Below, piece by piece: positions 16,526 through 24,250 of a DNA stretch of 32,738 nucleotides (position 1 is its first letter; each line of letters begins with the position of its first letter). The translations under genes and the position numbers were made by a program. The stretch comes from a filamentous cyanobacterium CCP2. Lineage in GTDB: Bacteria > Cyanobacteriota > Cyanobacteriia > Elainellales > Elainellaceae. The DNA is taken from contig PVWD01000037.1 in assembly GCA_003003615.1 (NCBI GenBank), positions 1-32,738 on the forward strand. Reading direction: 5' to 3'. The notes under the pieces were generated by a model, which was not told the origin of the DNA, ran no database searches, and saw nothing but the letters and a program-made list of their open reading frames with translations.

Positions 16526-17638
16526 TTAAACTTGCACTTCGCGATCGAATCGTTCAATCCAGGCAGTACGATTTTTATTAATCTCATTCCAATCCAGCAG
16601 CACCAGTTTGTCCAATACTTTGGCTGAATTACTGCCCAGTTTTTCCTCCAGTATTCCTGTCAGGGCAACATTTCGATTAGACGGCACAAAGTAGTAAGGT
16701 TCAGCCGCCATTGCCGTTTGCACTTCCGTACTTAATGCAGCATTGATAAACGCCGCTGCTAATTCCAGATCGGCACTGGTATTTTTGACAATCTGCTGGG
16801 CGGGACGCAGGGCAATTCCGCCTTCCTGGGGCATCACCCAATCAATCTCTGCTCCCCTTGCCTTGAGTGCCATCACATTATTTAAGTCGTGGGGTGCAAT
16901 GACTACCTCCTCCTGCTGGAACAATGTTGCGAGTGCGCCTGCATTGGAAGCAATACCCGCCAAATTGGGTTTCAGTTCTTGGAGGGCAGCAAAGGCAGGT
17001 TCAATGTCGGTTTCGCTGCCGCCATTCATTTTGGCAATCTGCACCATTAAGGATGTTCCCTGAGTGGTTTGCATTCCCTGCATGGACACTCGCCCTCGGT
17101 ATTGGGAATCCCACAAATCTTCCCAGGAGGTGGGCGGTGTAGAAACGATCGTCGGGTTGTAGGCAATTCCCATGACCTGCACTCCGGTGGTGGGGCCCCA
17201 TCCGTCTGGGTTTTGCAATTCGGGCAGCACCTCGGCATAGTTGTCAACTAAATCGACGGGCAGCTTTTCAAACAGTTCATCTCTAGGTGCAGCATTAAAG
17301 GGGCCCTCATCGAGCAACGCCACATCAAAGGGAGGATTTTGAGCCGCCGCAGTCAGTTGTGCAACTTGCTCTAGTGACACCATTGGGGTTAGGTTCACCT
17401 CACCTCCAGTAACTTCCACAAAAGCAGGAACCAAGACATCGCGATAAAACTGTTCCCAACTTCCCGCAAAGCAAGCAGCGATTAAGCGACCACCGATCGC
17501 CCCTGCATCGGCAGAACCGTTTGCGCTAACGGAACTGGGATTACCACCACAGGCTTTGAGCAGCAAGCTCGTTCCGGTAAATAATCCGGCTCCCAATACG
17601 GCACGACGAGACACCCGGTTGAAGGATGGATAAGTCAT
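16526..17638 (-). CDS. ABC substrate-binding lipoprotein 1 (PotD-like, Tat signal)
   Basis: A 370-residue extracytoplasmic binding protein from the ATG at 17638. An ATG 34 codons upstream is in frame, but only the shorter start aligns with the two paralogues in the operon. It has a twin arginine (R11R12 in SRRAVLGAGLF), a hydrophobic stretch, and a lipobox ending in C30 (LKAC), so it is probably exported folded by Tat and lipid-anchored. The mature part resembles PotD/PotF-type polyanion or polyamine binders, with TPPTSWEDLWDSQYRGR in the hinge region and ERFDREVQV at the end. The ligand is unknown. It is one of three binding proteins serving one permease pair. Confidence 0.88.
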   Translation of the reverse strand: MTYPSFNRVSRRAVLGAGLFTGTSLLLKACGGNPSSVSANGSADAGAIGGRLIAACFAGSWEQFYRDVLVPAFVEVTGGEVNLTPMVSLEQVAQLTAAAQNPPFDVALLDEGPFNAAPRDELFEKLPVDLVDNYAEVLPELQNPDGWGPTTGVQVMGIAYNPTIVSTPPTSWEDLWDSQYRGRVSMQGMQTTQGTSLMVQIAKMNGGSETDIEPAFAALQELKPNLAGIASNAGALATLFQQEEVVIAPHDLNNVMALKARGAEIDWVMPQEGGIALRPAQQIVKNTSADLELAAAFINAALSTEVQTAMAAEPYYFVPSNRNVALTGILEEKLGSNSAKVLDKLVLLDWNEINKNRTAWIERFDREVQV

Positions 17639-17736
17639 AGAATCACACTTTGTAACGTCTAAACCTGAATACTGAAACTCAGTTGCACTAGTCTTCACAT
17701 CTGTCCTGCAATCAATTGTGGACGAATGGCTCGAAC

Positions 17737-17850
17737 CCATTGACGGAGGTTAAGAATTTAATTCAGTAATTTCGATTGGCAATCATCCCACTGGAGGCAA
17801 GATGCCTGCGCTACGGATTATCCGATTAAATTCTTAACTTCCATTAATGG
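17737..17850. repeat. 114-bp MITE-like element with 26-bp imperfect inverted ends
   Basis: The left arm 17737-17762 and the reverse complement of the right arm 17825-17850 match at 23 of 26 positions; the inner 14 bases (GTTAAGAATTTAAT) match exactly. The 62-base middle contains GGCAAGATGCCTGCG, a core shared with the repeat at 21107. It sits between binding proteins 2 and 1, in a 294-base gap with no gene. As RNA it would fold into one long hairpin and could stabilise or separate the flanking messages. Confidence 0.6.
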
Positions 17851-17932
17851 TTGAAATCCTTCTCTACAGCCGATCGAGTCTGTTTCAACGGACTTCAGTT
17901 CCTAGCCCCGAATAGATTCGAGGGTGAATGGC

Positions 17933-19075
17933 TTAAACTTGAACAATTCGATCGAACTGCTCAACCCACTCTGTCCGGTTTTGATTAATGGTTGCCCAAT
18001 CTAGAAGTTCCAATTTCGTCAAAATTGCGTCCAAATCATCGCCTAGTTTTTGGGCAATTTCGGCTGGAATGGGCACATTTTTGTTCGTTGGTAAAACATA
18101 GTTCGTTTCCACCATTTGAGTTTGTACATCCTGACTCAAAGCAGCATCAATGTAGGCTGCGGCTAGCTCCACACTGGCTGTCGGATTTTTGACAATGCTC
18201 ATTATCGGAGTCAGGGCAAATCCTCCTTCCTGGGGCAACACCCAATCAATGTCTACGCCCTTTTCCTGAAGCAGGCGAACACTGTTTAAGTCATGAGGCG
18301 CGATCACCACTTCTCCTTGCTCAAATAAGGTAATCAACGCCCCTGAATTTGCCACCACTCCTGCCAGGTTTGGAACCAGTTCTTCCAGTGCTGCAAATGC
18401 TGGATCAAGATTATCTGCGCTGCCACCGTTCATCTTGGCAATCTGCTGCATAAAACCGATCGTGTGATTGTTCCGCATTGCCATCAACGCCACACGACCT
18501 TTGTATGCATCATTCCATAAATCTGCCCAGGAAGTGGGCGGAGTCGTGACGACCGTTGGATTATAGGCAATTCCCACTGCCTGCACTCCAATGAGGGGTC
18601 CCCAAGTATCAGTACTCTTAAATTGATCGGCAAGGTCATTATAATTTTGGAGCAGATCAACAGGTAGTTTCTGAAATAATTCTTCCTTCGGCACACCCTC
18701 AAATACGCCAGAATCCAGCGATACAACATCAAAAGGGGGACTGTTTGGCGATGCCTGGAGTTTGGCAATTTGATCTGCAGAAACAGCCGTGACCAGGGAA
18801 GCTTCTGCCCCGGTTTCTGCCGCAAACTTAGGAACGAGGGTATTCCGGTTGAACTGTTCCCATGATCCGGGCAAAGTTGTTGAAATCAGCGTTCCACCTG
18901 CCAGGGAATTGGTTGCAGAATCGGCGGCAGCATCACCAGCAGAATTCTCTGTATCAGGATTGGTTGCCGTATTGGAACCGTTCGCGCATCCCTTCAACGC
19001 CAAGCTTGCGCCCGTAAATAATGTTGCCCCCAACATCGCACGGCGAGTCATCCGAAACCGTTTATGATTTGACAT
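17933..19075 (-). CDS. ABC substrate-binding lipoprotein 2 (PotD-like, Tat signal)
   Basis: A 380-residue paralogue of binding protein 1. The signal reads MTRRAMLGATLFTG with twin arginines R11R12 and a lipobox ending in C30 (LKGC), followed by a Ser/Asn/Ala-rich tether to about residue 55. Shared landmarks are FDVVSLDSGVFEGVPKEELFQKLPVDLL, TTPPTSWADLW and a terminal VEQFDRIVQV. AAGGAC is nine bases before the ATG. Tandem placement with binding protein 1 suggests a local duplication. The two copies have diverged in the middle, which may give different ligand preferences. Ligand not identifiable. Confidence 0.88.
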   Translation of the reverse strand: MSNHKRFRMTRRAMLGATLFTGASLALKGCANGSNTATNPDTENSAGDAAADSATNSLAGGTLISTTLPGSWEQFNRNTLVPKFAAETGAEASLVTAVSADQIAKLQASPNSPPFDVVSLDSGVFEGVPKEELFQKLPVDLLQNYNDLADQFKSTDTWGPLIGVQAVGIAYNPTVVTTPPTSWADLWNDAYKGRVALMAMRNNHTIGFMQQIAKMNGGSADNLDPAFAALEELVPNLAGVVANSGALITLFEQGEVVIAPHDLNSVRLLQEKGVDIDWVLPQEGGFALTPIMSIVKNPTASVELAAAYIDAALSQDVQTQMVETNYVLPTNKNVPIPAEIAQKLGDDLDAILTKLELLDWATINQNRTEWVEQFDRIVQV

Positions 19076-19169
19076 TGGATTTTGTCCTTTCGTTTTTTAA
19101 GATGAAATGATGATTCAAAAAGAGCGATCGTTTAGATAGAAGCAGGATGAAATTGGGTTGGCGATTGAA

Positions 19170-20312
19170 TTAGCGATTGGCTGGGAATAGGGAGCAGGCG
19201 CGAGAAGAAGCCAGTTCTAGATAAATGGTTTCACCCAGCGCGAGGGGGGCAACTCCCGGAATACGGGGCTGTGTCACTTTGACCTTGGTATCTGGTGCGA
19301 TGCGGATTTCGTAGGTCATGACTGCACCCAACGGCAGACAAATTTCTACCGTACCCGGTATGCAGTGGGAACTAGGTTCTGACTGAACTCTGAAATTCTC
19401 AGGACGCACCGCTATCAGGATATGGCGATCGGACGGCAACGAGATATCTTTTGCCAACAGCAAGCGACCACCACCAAGAACTTGAATCAGATGGCTAGCA
19501 GAATCTTGCTCAATTACCTGGGCGGGCAGTAAGTTACATGTTCCAACAAACGTACTCACGAACAGAGTAGAAGGCTGATCATAGATTTGACTCGGAGAAC
19601 CAAACTGATGAATTTCTCCCTGAGACATGACTGCAATCCGATCGGACATGCTCATGGCTTCTTCCTGGTCATGGGTCACGAGAATTGCTGTCACGCCTTG
19701 CTCAGTCAGGAGCCGTCGAATTTCAATTTGCATATCTAACCGCAAATTCTTGTCTAACGCGCTGAAGGGTTCATCCAAGAGCATTAGCTTGGGTTCCACT
19801 GCCAGAGCACGGGCGATCGCAACACGCTGTTGTTGTCCGCCAGATAGCTCACTAGGATATCGCTTCGCCAAGTGACCCAACTGCACCAATTCCAGCATCT
19901 CGCCCACCTTGTTCGACACTCGCCCACGAGCAGTCCCCTTTGCCCGCAACCCATAAGCAATATTGTCCCAAACAGACATATGGGGAAAGAGAGCGTAATT
20001 TTGAAACACAATTCCCACACCGCGCTGGTTTGGCGGCAGGGCGGAAACTGGCTGACCATCAATGCGGATTTGCCCTGAGGTGGGGGTTAGGAAACCAGAA
20101 ATGATTCGTAGCAGCGTCGTTTTACCACAACCGCTAGGGCCCAACAATGAGACAAACTCTCCTGGCTTAATGTTCAGATTAATATTCTGAAGGGCAACCA
20201 TTGCCCCAAAGCGGTGCATGATTTGCTCTAAAGCCAGACTGTGCCCAACATGGGGGATGGCTTGGGTGGCACTAGGAGCAATCAATGGGCTAATTTGTTC
20301 TACCGACTCCAT
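19170..20312 (-). CDS. ABC transporter ATPase, PotA-like
   Basis: A 380-residue nucleotide-binding subunit energising the import. All motifs are intact: Walker A GPSGCGKTT (about 59-67), Q-loop VFQNYALFPH, signature LSGGQQQR, Walker B LMLLDEPFSALD and switch histidine in VTHDQEEAM. A C-terminal TOBE-type regulatory region (about 290-375) is typical of PotA and related subfamily members. An N-terminal extension of about 30 residues (MESVEQISPLIAPSAT) precedes the domain. GAGAGG lies about seven bases before the ATG. It is third in the operon, between the flavin reductase and binding protein 2. Confidence 0.93.
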   Translation of the reverse strand: MESVEQISPLIAPSATQAIPHVGHSLALEQIMHRFGAMVALQNINLNIKPGEFVSLLGPSGCGKTTLLRIISGFLTPTSGQIRIDGQPVSALPPNQRGVGIVFQNYALFPHMSVWDNIAYGLRAKGTARGRVSNKVGEMLELVQLGHLAKRYPSELSGGQQQRVAIARALAVEPKLMLLDEPFSALDKNLRLDMQIEIRRLLTEQGVTAILVTHDQEEAMSMSDRIAVMSQGEIHQFGSPSQIYDQPSTLFVSTFVGTCNLLPAQVIEQDSASHLIQVLGGGRLLLAKDISLPSDRHILIAVRPENFRVQSEPSSHCIPGTVEICLPLGAVMTYEIRIAPDTKVKVTQPRIPGVAPLALGETIYLELASSRACSLFPANR

Positions 20313-20373
20313 AGACTTATCCTCTCAAAGGTTTGATTCGTGAACACCAACACGGACATTCAGCAAATGACCA

Positions 20374-21018
20374 TCAGACAGTGGGAATTTTTAAGGCAAA
20401 CAGTTCACCAATTTTGGTATATTCGATCGGGCCACCCAGGCGAGTGATTGGCTTCATTTGCATCGTGTCAACCAGTCCTAAATCTTTGCGGTAAAGATCT
20501 TCGCGAATATGAAACCGCAAAACTCGCCCTAAAACCATGACGTTTGTTGCGCCCTCCACTGGAACAATTTGCGTGACTTTACACTCCATTGCAACAGGTG
20601 CTTCAGCAATGCGGAATGGACGCACATCAACGGAGGGAACTGCCTTTAGATTTGCCGTCTCAAATTCGCTGACTTCATGAGGGAAATCGATCGCCGTTTG
20701 AATCATAGATTCCGACATGGTTTCATCCACCACATGACAAACAAATTCATCGATCTCTTTAACATTGCGAAGCGTGTCTTTTTCTTTGGGTTCCTTTCTG
20801 CGATATGACACAGAAAACAGAATAGTAGGTGGAAATCCTGCAACCGCGTTGTAGAACGAATAGGGGGCAAGATTGGGAATTCCTTCTGCACTGATTGTTG
20901 ACACCCAAGCGATCGGACGAGGAGCCACAATGCTGGTCAGCAGATGATAGGGAGCCGGATCAGGCATTTCATCTGGCACGAATGAAAGCATACTCAATTC
21001 AGGCACGGTAGAAGGCAT
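20374..21018 (-). CDS. flavin reductase family / FMN-binding split-barrel protein
   Basis: A 214-residue protein of the DIM6/NTAB flavin reductase-like group. The FMN-binding segment reads YHLLTSIVAPRPIAWVSTISAEGIPNLAPYSFYNAVAGFPPTILFSVS (about 24-72), with the characteristic P-R-P and NLAPYS sequences. Members use NAD(P)H to reduce FMN for a partner monooxygenase, or bind FMN for other redox roles. It lies inside the ABC operon, after binding protein 3 and 61 bases before the ATPase, so its job is tied to the imported compound; the obvious oxygenase in the neighbourhood is the HpxO-type hydroxylase, but that enzyme carries its own FAD and uses NADH directly. AAAGG precedes the ATG. Confidence 0.88.
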   Translation of the reverse strand: MPSTVPELSMLSFVPDEMPDPAPYHLLTSIVAPRPIAWVSTISAEGIPNLAPYSFYNAVAGFPPTILFSVSYRRKEPKEKDTLRNVKEIDEFVCHVVDETMSESMIQTAIDFPHEVSEFETANLKAVPSVDVRPFRIAEAPVAMECKVTQIVPVEGATNVMVLGRVLRFHIREDLYRKDLGLVDTMQMKPITRLGGPIEYTKIGELFALKIPTV

Positions 21019-21100
21019 GGATAGAACCTTTCAGTTATTCATCAAATAGAAGCGAACCCGATCACTTCAAAAAATAGAAATTCGCTAAACGATTACTCTC

Positions 21101-21125
21101 GTGGGGTGGGCATCTTGCCTGCCCA
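21101..21125. repeat. dispersed repeat with TGGGCA/TGCCCA hairpin
   Basis: GTGGGGTGGGCATCTTGCCTGCCCA contains TGGGCA (21107-21112) pairing with TGCCCA (21120-21125) over seven bases. A related core is inverted at 17794-17808 and a longer relative lies at 2011-2058. It is part of the gap between binding protein 3 and the flavin reductase gene. Confidence 0.5.
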
Positions 21126-21128
21126 GTT

Positions 21129-21153
21129 GCTTGAGCATGACTCCTGCTCAAGC
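21129..21153 (-). other. intercistronic hairpin after binding protein 3
   Basis: GCTTGAGCA (21129-21137) and TGCTCAAGC (21145-21153) form a perfect 9-bp stem with a seven-base loop, 12 bases past the stop of binding protein 3. No T-run follows in the transcription direction. Such a hairpin could protect the 3' end of the upstream message so that this binding protein is made in excess over the transporter. Confidence 0.5.
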
Positions 21154-21165
21154 CATTCAGTCCTC

Positions 21166-22293
21166 CTACACCTGAATTTCTCGGTTGAACTGCTCAATCC
21201 AAGCCGATCGCTGCTGGTTAATTGTTGCCCAGTCTAATGTATTAGCTTTTGCCATAAAATCAGCAATGCTGGAAACCCCCATGATCTCTTCAAACTCAGC
21301 AGGAAACTCGGCTGCACTGTTGGCAGGAATATAAAAATATGGATCACCCACCACAGCAGATTGGGCTGCTTTCCCCAGCATGGTATCTACGTAGGCAACG
21401 GCGCGATCGATCCCTGCCACAGGCTGACTTACCACATTCAGGCTATACCGGGCGGCGATAATGCCAGATTCCGGCAAACCCATTTCAATGGGGAGTCCCC
21501 GTGCCTTCAAGTTCATCACATCGTTGTGCCACATGGGAGCAATATCAATTTCGCCCTGCTGGAACAAAGTCAGTAATGCACCAGGGTTTGCTGCAACCCC
21601 ATTCACATTCGACAAAATTTCCCGTAGTGCTACAAAAGCGGGTTCAATCTCTGATTCGCTACCGCCTCTCAGCTTTGCCAACTCCACCATAAACGAAGTC
21701 CCCAACACGCTGTTCATGCTGACTAGCCCAATCCGTCCTCCCAGGTTCGGATCAAACAAAGCATCCCAAGAGGTGGGTGGTGTGGTGATGCGCTCTGGGT
21801 TATAGCCAAGGACAGCCCCCTGAGCATAGAAGATAGGAGCCAAACCCTGGGAGTCAATGAATGAAGGCTCAACATCTGCGAGATTCTGGCTCTTGTCGGC
21901 AGGAAAAGCCTGAATGAGTCCTTCCCTGAGGGCAATGTCGTTCTGTCCGTCGTCTAAAATCACCACATCAAAGGGGGGATTGTCTGGAGAAGCCTTGAGC
22001 CGTGCTACTTGTTCAAATGCCAACAAGGGAATTGCGCTAACCTTAATCCCCGTTTCCTGATCTACGATCGCTGCTAGTTTTTCCCGATAGAGGCTGTCGG
22101 TCGTTCCTGGAAACGAGGCGACGACTAGTTCCCCGGCGGTAGCACCTCCTTCAGGACTGGATTCACCACCATCGGCAGTGGCATCTCCATTGGGTGCAGA
22201 AGCGCAGCTTTTCAGTGCCCAACTCGTTCCCAGAAATAGCCCTGTACCCAGAACAGCGCGACGGGTAATGCGTTGTGTTGATCGACTCATCAT
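21166..22293 (-). CDS. ABC substrate-binding lipoprotein 3 (PotD-like, Tat signal)
   Basis: A 375-residue member of the same family as binding proteins 1 and 2, and the first gene of the operon. Twin arginines R11R12 (TRRAVLGTGLF) and a lipobox ending in C30 (LKSC) occupy the same positions as in the other two. It keeps the FDVVILDDGQ and TTPPTSWDALFDP landmarks and ends IEQFNREIQV. The middle differs more from 1 and 2 than they do from each other by eye. ATG at 22293 has GGGGAG about eleven bases before it. Operator-like palindromes lie about 170 bases upstream, so the GntR regulator probably controls it. Ligand unknown. Confidence 0.88.
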   Translation of the reverse strand: MMSRSTQRITRRAVLGTGLFLGTSWALKSCASAPNGDATADGGESSPEGGATAGELVVASFPGTTDSLYREKLAAIVDQETGIKVSAIPLLAFEQVARLKASPDNPPFDVVILDDGQNDIALREGLIQAFPADKSQNLADVEPSFIDSQGLAPIFYAQGAVLGYNPERITTPPTSWDALFDPNLGGRIGLVSMNSVLGTSFMVELAKLRGGSESEIEPAFVALREILSNVNGVAANPGALLTLFQQGEIDIAPMWHNDVMNLKARGLPIEMGLPESGIIAARYSLNVVSQPVAGIDRAVAYVDTMLGKAAQSAVVGDPYFYIPANSAAEFPAEFEEIMGVSSIADFMAKANTLDWATINQQRSAWIEQFNREIQV

Positions 22294-22459
22294 GGCTCAA
22301 TACTCCCCAGGAATGACAGTTTTAGGAATGACAATTTGGGTCACTGCTTTGTCAAAGCTTAAATAAGCTGCCAGATTGAACGGCAAACCGCTGGATGCTG
22401 CTCCCACCCTTCATTTCGATCGCCTGACCTTACCGCTAAAAAATTCTGTTCACGAAAAA

Positions 22460-22482
22460 TCGCATACAATAAATGTACACAA
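22460..22482. promoter_or_regulatory. operator pair upstream of the ABC operon
   Basis: Two decamers, TCGCATACAA (22460-22469) and ATGTACACAA (22473-22482), each differ from TTGTATACAA at two positions and have centres 13 bp apart. The same spacing and nearly the same sequence recur at 22711-22733. They lie 167 bases before the start of binding protein 3. Predicted binding site for the adjacent GntR/FCD regulator. Confidence 0.5.
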
Positions 22483-22672
22483 TCTTTTATACTTAATTGA
22501 CGGTTCAACTTACCTCCAGTTAATAGACTATTTTCAAAAGAATTCCAGGAAATAACCGTGTTCGAGAACACAATTTGCGATCGATCGTTGTTTCAGCGAT
22601 TTTATGAGCGTTACCTAAGCGGAAACCCAGAATTATCGGTAAAAGATTGACAGTCGCAGCAGCAAATCGTAC

Positions 22673-22684
22673 TTTGTATACAAA
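22673..22684. promoter_or_regulatory. single palindromic operator in the divergent region
   Basis: TTTGTATACAAA is a perfect 12-bp palindrome between the divergent binding-protein and GntR genes. It contains the consensus decamer TTGTATACAA exactly. Predicted GntR/FCD site. The rest of 22294-22976 is AT-rich with no gene I can support. Confidence 0.55.
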
Positions 22685-22710
22685 CCTGTTTGAGATGTCC
22701 AGCACGAAAT

Positions 22711-22733
22711 TTGCATACAAGAGTTGTACACAA
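22711..22733. promoter_or_regulatory. operator pair upstream of the GntR gene
   Basis: TTGCATACAA (22711-22720) and TTGTACACAA (22724-22733) each differ from TTGTATACAA at one position; centres are 13 bp apart. They are about 245 bases before the GntR start, suggesting autoregulation through a long leader. Confidence 0.55.
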
Positions 22734-22976
22734 TTTATGGGGAGTAAAAAGTAGCTTAGACTACAATTTCCGCACGGCTTCAGCGAATGTCAAAGCATCA
22801 TTAAATTTGCGATTCTCCTTCGATCGGGTCAAGCAGGGGATGAAGGATGTTTTTTCCACTTGCTTAGGGTTCGCCCCGCAATTGACCGAGTAACATGGTT
22901 TTAGAGGGTTGGTTTACCCCCAAAAATACATTAGTCTCATCCCGCAATTTCCGACTTTCTCTTTAGGACGTTCACT

Positions 22977-23693
22977 ATGGTCAGCATTCGACGGCATTCT
23001 AAATCAGACGCAAAACCAACCGAAGATTTTATCTATACTGATCTCTACAATGCAATTTGTGAACGCCATTTACCCCCAGACACGAAGCTGGGCGAAGCAA
23101 TGCTGGCAGAGCATTATGGGGTGAGCCGCACCATTATTCGGCAGGTGCTGCTGCGGTTGTCTAGCGATCGACTGGTGAAGTTAGAACCAAACCGAGGGGC
23201 GTTTGTTGCCAGCCTGACACTAGAAGAAGCTCGACAAATCTATGAAGCTTGGCGGTTAGTTGAAGGGGCAATTATTCAAGACGTAACGGAGTGCATTACA
23301 CCCCAGCAGATCGCTTCGTTGCGCTCACTCATTGCGGCTGAACGAGTTGCCTGTGATGAGCAAAATTATCCTCTGTTAACCCGCTTATCAATCCAGTTTC
23401 ATATGCAGCTAGCTGATTTATGCAGCAATAAATTTTTGGGGCGGTTTTTAAAGGAATTGATTCCCCAAACCTCGCTCGCATACTTTTATGAAATTCGTAA
23501 GATGCCGGTTTGTACGAAAGATGAACATAGCGAGATTTTGGAGCATATTGTGGCAGGAAATGCGGAGGCGGCGATCGAAGCGGCAAGGCAGCACCTAGAC
23601 GGAATCGAGGCGGCTCTGAATGCTCGTGCAGACATCAATCGACGGATCAGTTTAGTTGATAAATTAAATTCTAGAATTTCTTCACGTTCTTGA
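22977..23693 (+). CDS. GntR-family transcriptional regulator, FCD type
   Basis: A 238-residue regulator. Residues about 15-80 are the GntR winged helix (DLYNAICERHLPPDTKLGEAMLAEHYGVSRTIIRQVLLRLSSDRLVKLEPNRGAFVA). Residues about 90-220 are the all-helical FCD effector domain, with FHMQLADL and EHSEILEHIVAGNAEAAIEAARQHL, including metal-type histidines. FCD regulators bind carboxylic or amino compounds, and those in purine-degradation clusters (for example HpxS of Klebsiella) are GntR proteins. It is divergent from the ABC operon, with TTGTATACAA-type palindromes in between. Start ATG at 22977. Most likely it represses the ABC operon and its own gene until a ligand is present. Confidence 0.92.
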   Translation: MVSIRRHSKSDAKPTEDFIYTDLYNAICERHLPPDTKLGEAMLAEHYGVSRTIIRQVLLRLSSDRLVKLEPNRGAFVASLTLEEARQIYEAWRLVEGAIIQDVTECITPQQIASLRSLIAAERVACDEQNYPLLTRLSIQFHMQLADLCSNKFLGRFLKELIPQTSLAYFYEIRKMPVCTKDEHSEILEHIVAGNAEAAIEAARQHLDGIEAALNARADINRRISLVDKLNSRISSRS

Positions 23694-23702
23694 GATTTGA
23701 GC

Positions 23703-23972
23703 TTATGGAAGATGATTTATTGAAGAATGCTGCATCGATCGAATCCAGTTGCGAATTGTAGTACGGCTAACGCCCGTCAGTTGTTCAATTTCGCGTGATG
23801 TTAAGCCAAGCTGATGCATTCTCAAGCAAATCTGCTTAACATCTTTAGAATATCCTCTTGAAGTATACGCATTGACAAACTGGCATCTACACTCCTTGCA
23901 ACGATAGTTTTGTTTACCGCGTCGGTGTCCGTTTTTTTGGAGTTGCTGTGAACCACATTTAGGGCACTTCAT
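23703..23972 (-). CDS. IS1-like zinc-ribbon/HTH protein (InsA-type), solo
   Basis: An 89-residue protein. Four cysteines in CPKCG and CKECR form a zinc ribbon (residues 3-29), and a helix-turn-helix follows (LTSREIEQLTGVSRTTIRNWIRS). This is the N-terminal, DNA-binding part of IS1-family transposases. The catalytic DDE part is absent: the frame ends ten bases from the convergent GntR gene. It is either a truncated insertion sequence or a solo or domesticated DNA-binding protein. I found no terminal repeats of an IS. A predicted GntR-controlled promoter (24134-24162) points toward it. Confidence 0.75.
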   Translation of the reverse strand: MKCPKCGSQQLQKNGHRRGKQNYRCKECRCQFVNAYTSRGYSKDVKQICLRMHQLGLTSREIEQLTGVSRTTIRNWIRSMQHSSINHLP

Positions 23973-24109
23973 TGCGATTCCTTCATTGCAAAACCTTGGT
24001 GTGATGCCAGTAACTTGTAATGTGAGGCGTAAAAAACAAAAGGTAAACAGTTTTATCTTTAGACCTGGCTCAAAGAAACAGACTGATGAGGTTACGCTCT
24101 AGATTGGTT

Positions 24110-24132
24110 TTGTATACAAAAATTGTATACTT
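24110..24132. promoter_or_regulatory. strong operator pair at the start of a leftward transcript
   Basis: TTGTATACAA (24110-24119, inside a 14-bp palindrome TTTTGTATACAAAA) and TTGTATACTT (24123-24132) have centres 13 bp apart, as at 22460 and 22711. A further copy, CTGTATACAA, is at 24148-24157. The pair would cover the transcription start of the minus-strand promoter, consistent with repression. Confidence 0.6.
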
Positions 24133-24133
24133 G

Positions 24134-24162
24134 ATTATAAATGTATGCTGTATACAATGCAA
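24134..24162 (-). promoter_or_regulatory. sigma70-like promoter, leftward
   Basis: On the minus strand TTGCAT (24162-24157) and TATAAT (24139-24134) are separated by 17 bases, a near-consensus promoter. An operator-like palindrome lies between the two boxes and two lie over the expected start. The only downstream gene is the 89-residue zinc-ribbon protein at 23972. Confidence 0.5.
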
Positions 24163-24181
24163 GATCTTGCCGATCGCAAGA

Positions 24182-24204
24182 AAGGTGGACAAACTGCCCA
24201 CCTT
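24182..24204 (-). terminator. possible terminator of the permease gene
   Basis: AAGGTGG (24182-24188) and CCACCTT (24198-24204) form a perfect 7-bp stem. In the direction of permease transcription it lies 47 bases past the stop, and only a weak TTTCTT-like tail follows. It would separate the permease transcript from the downstream promoter. Confidence 0.35.
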
Positions 24205-24250
24205 CACTGTGCAACTTTCTATGCAACTGAAACAGGTCTAATTTTTCTGG

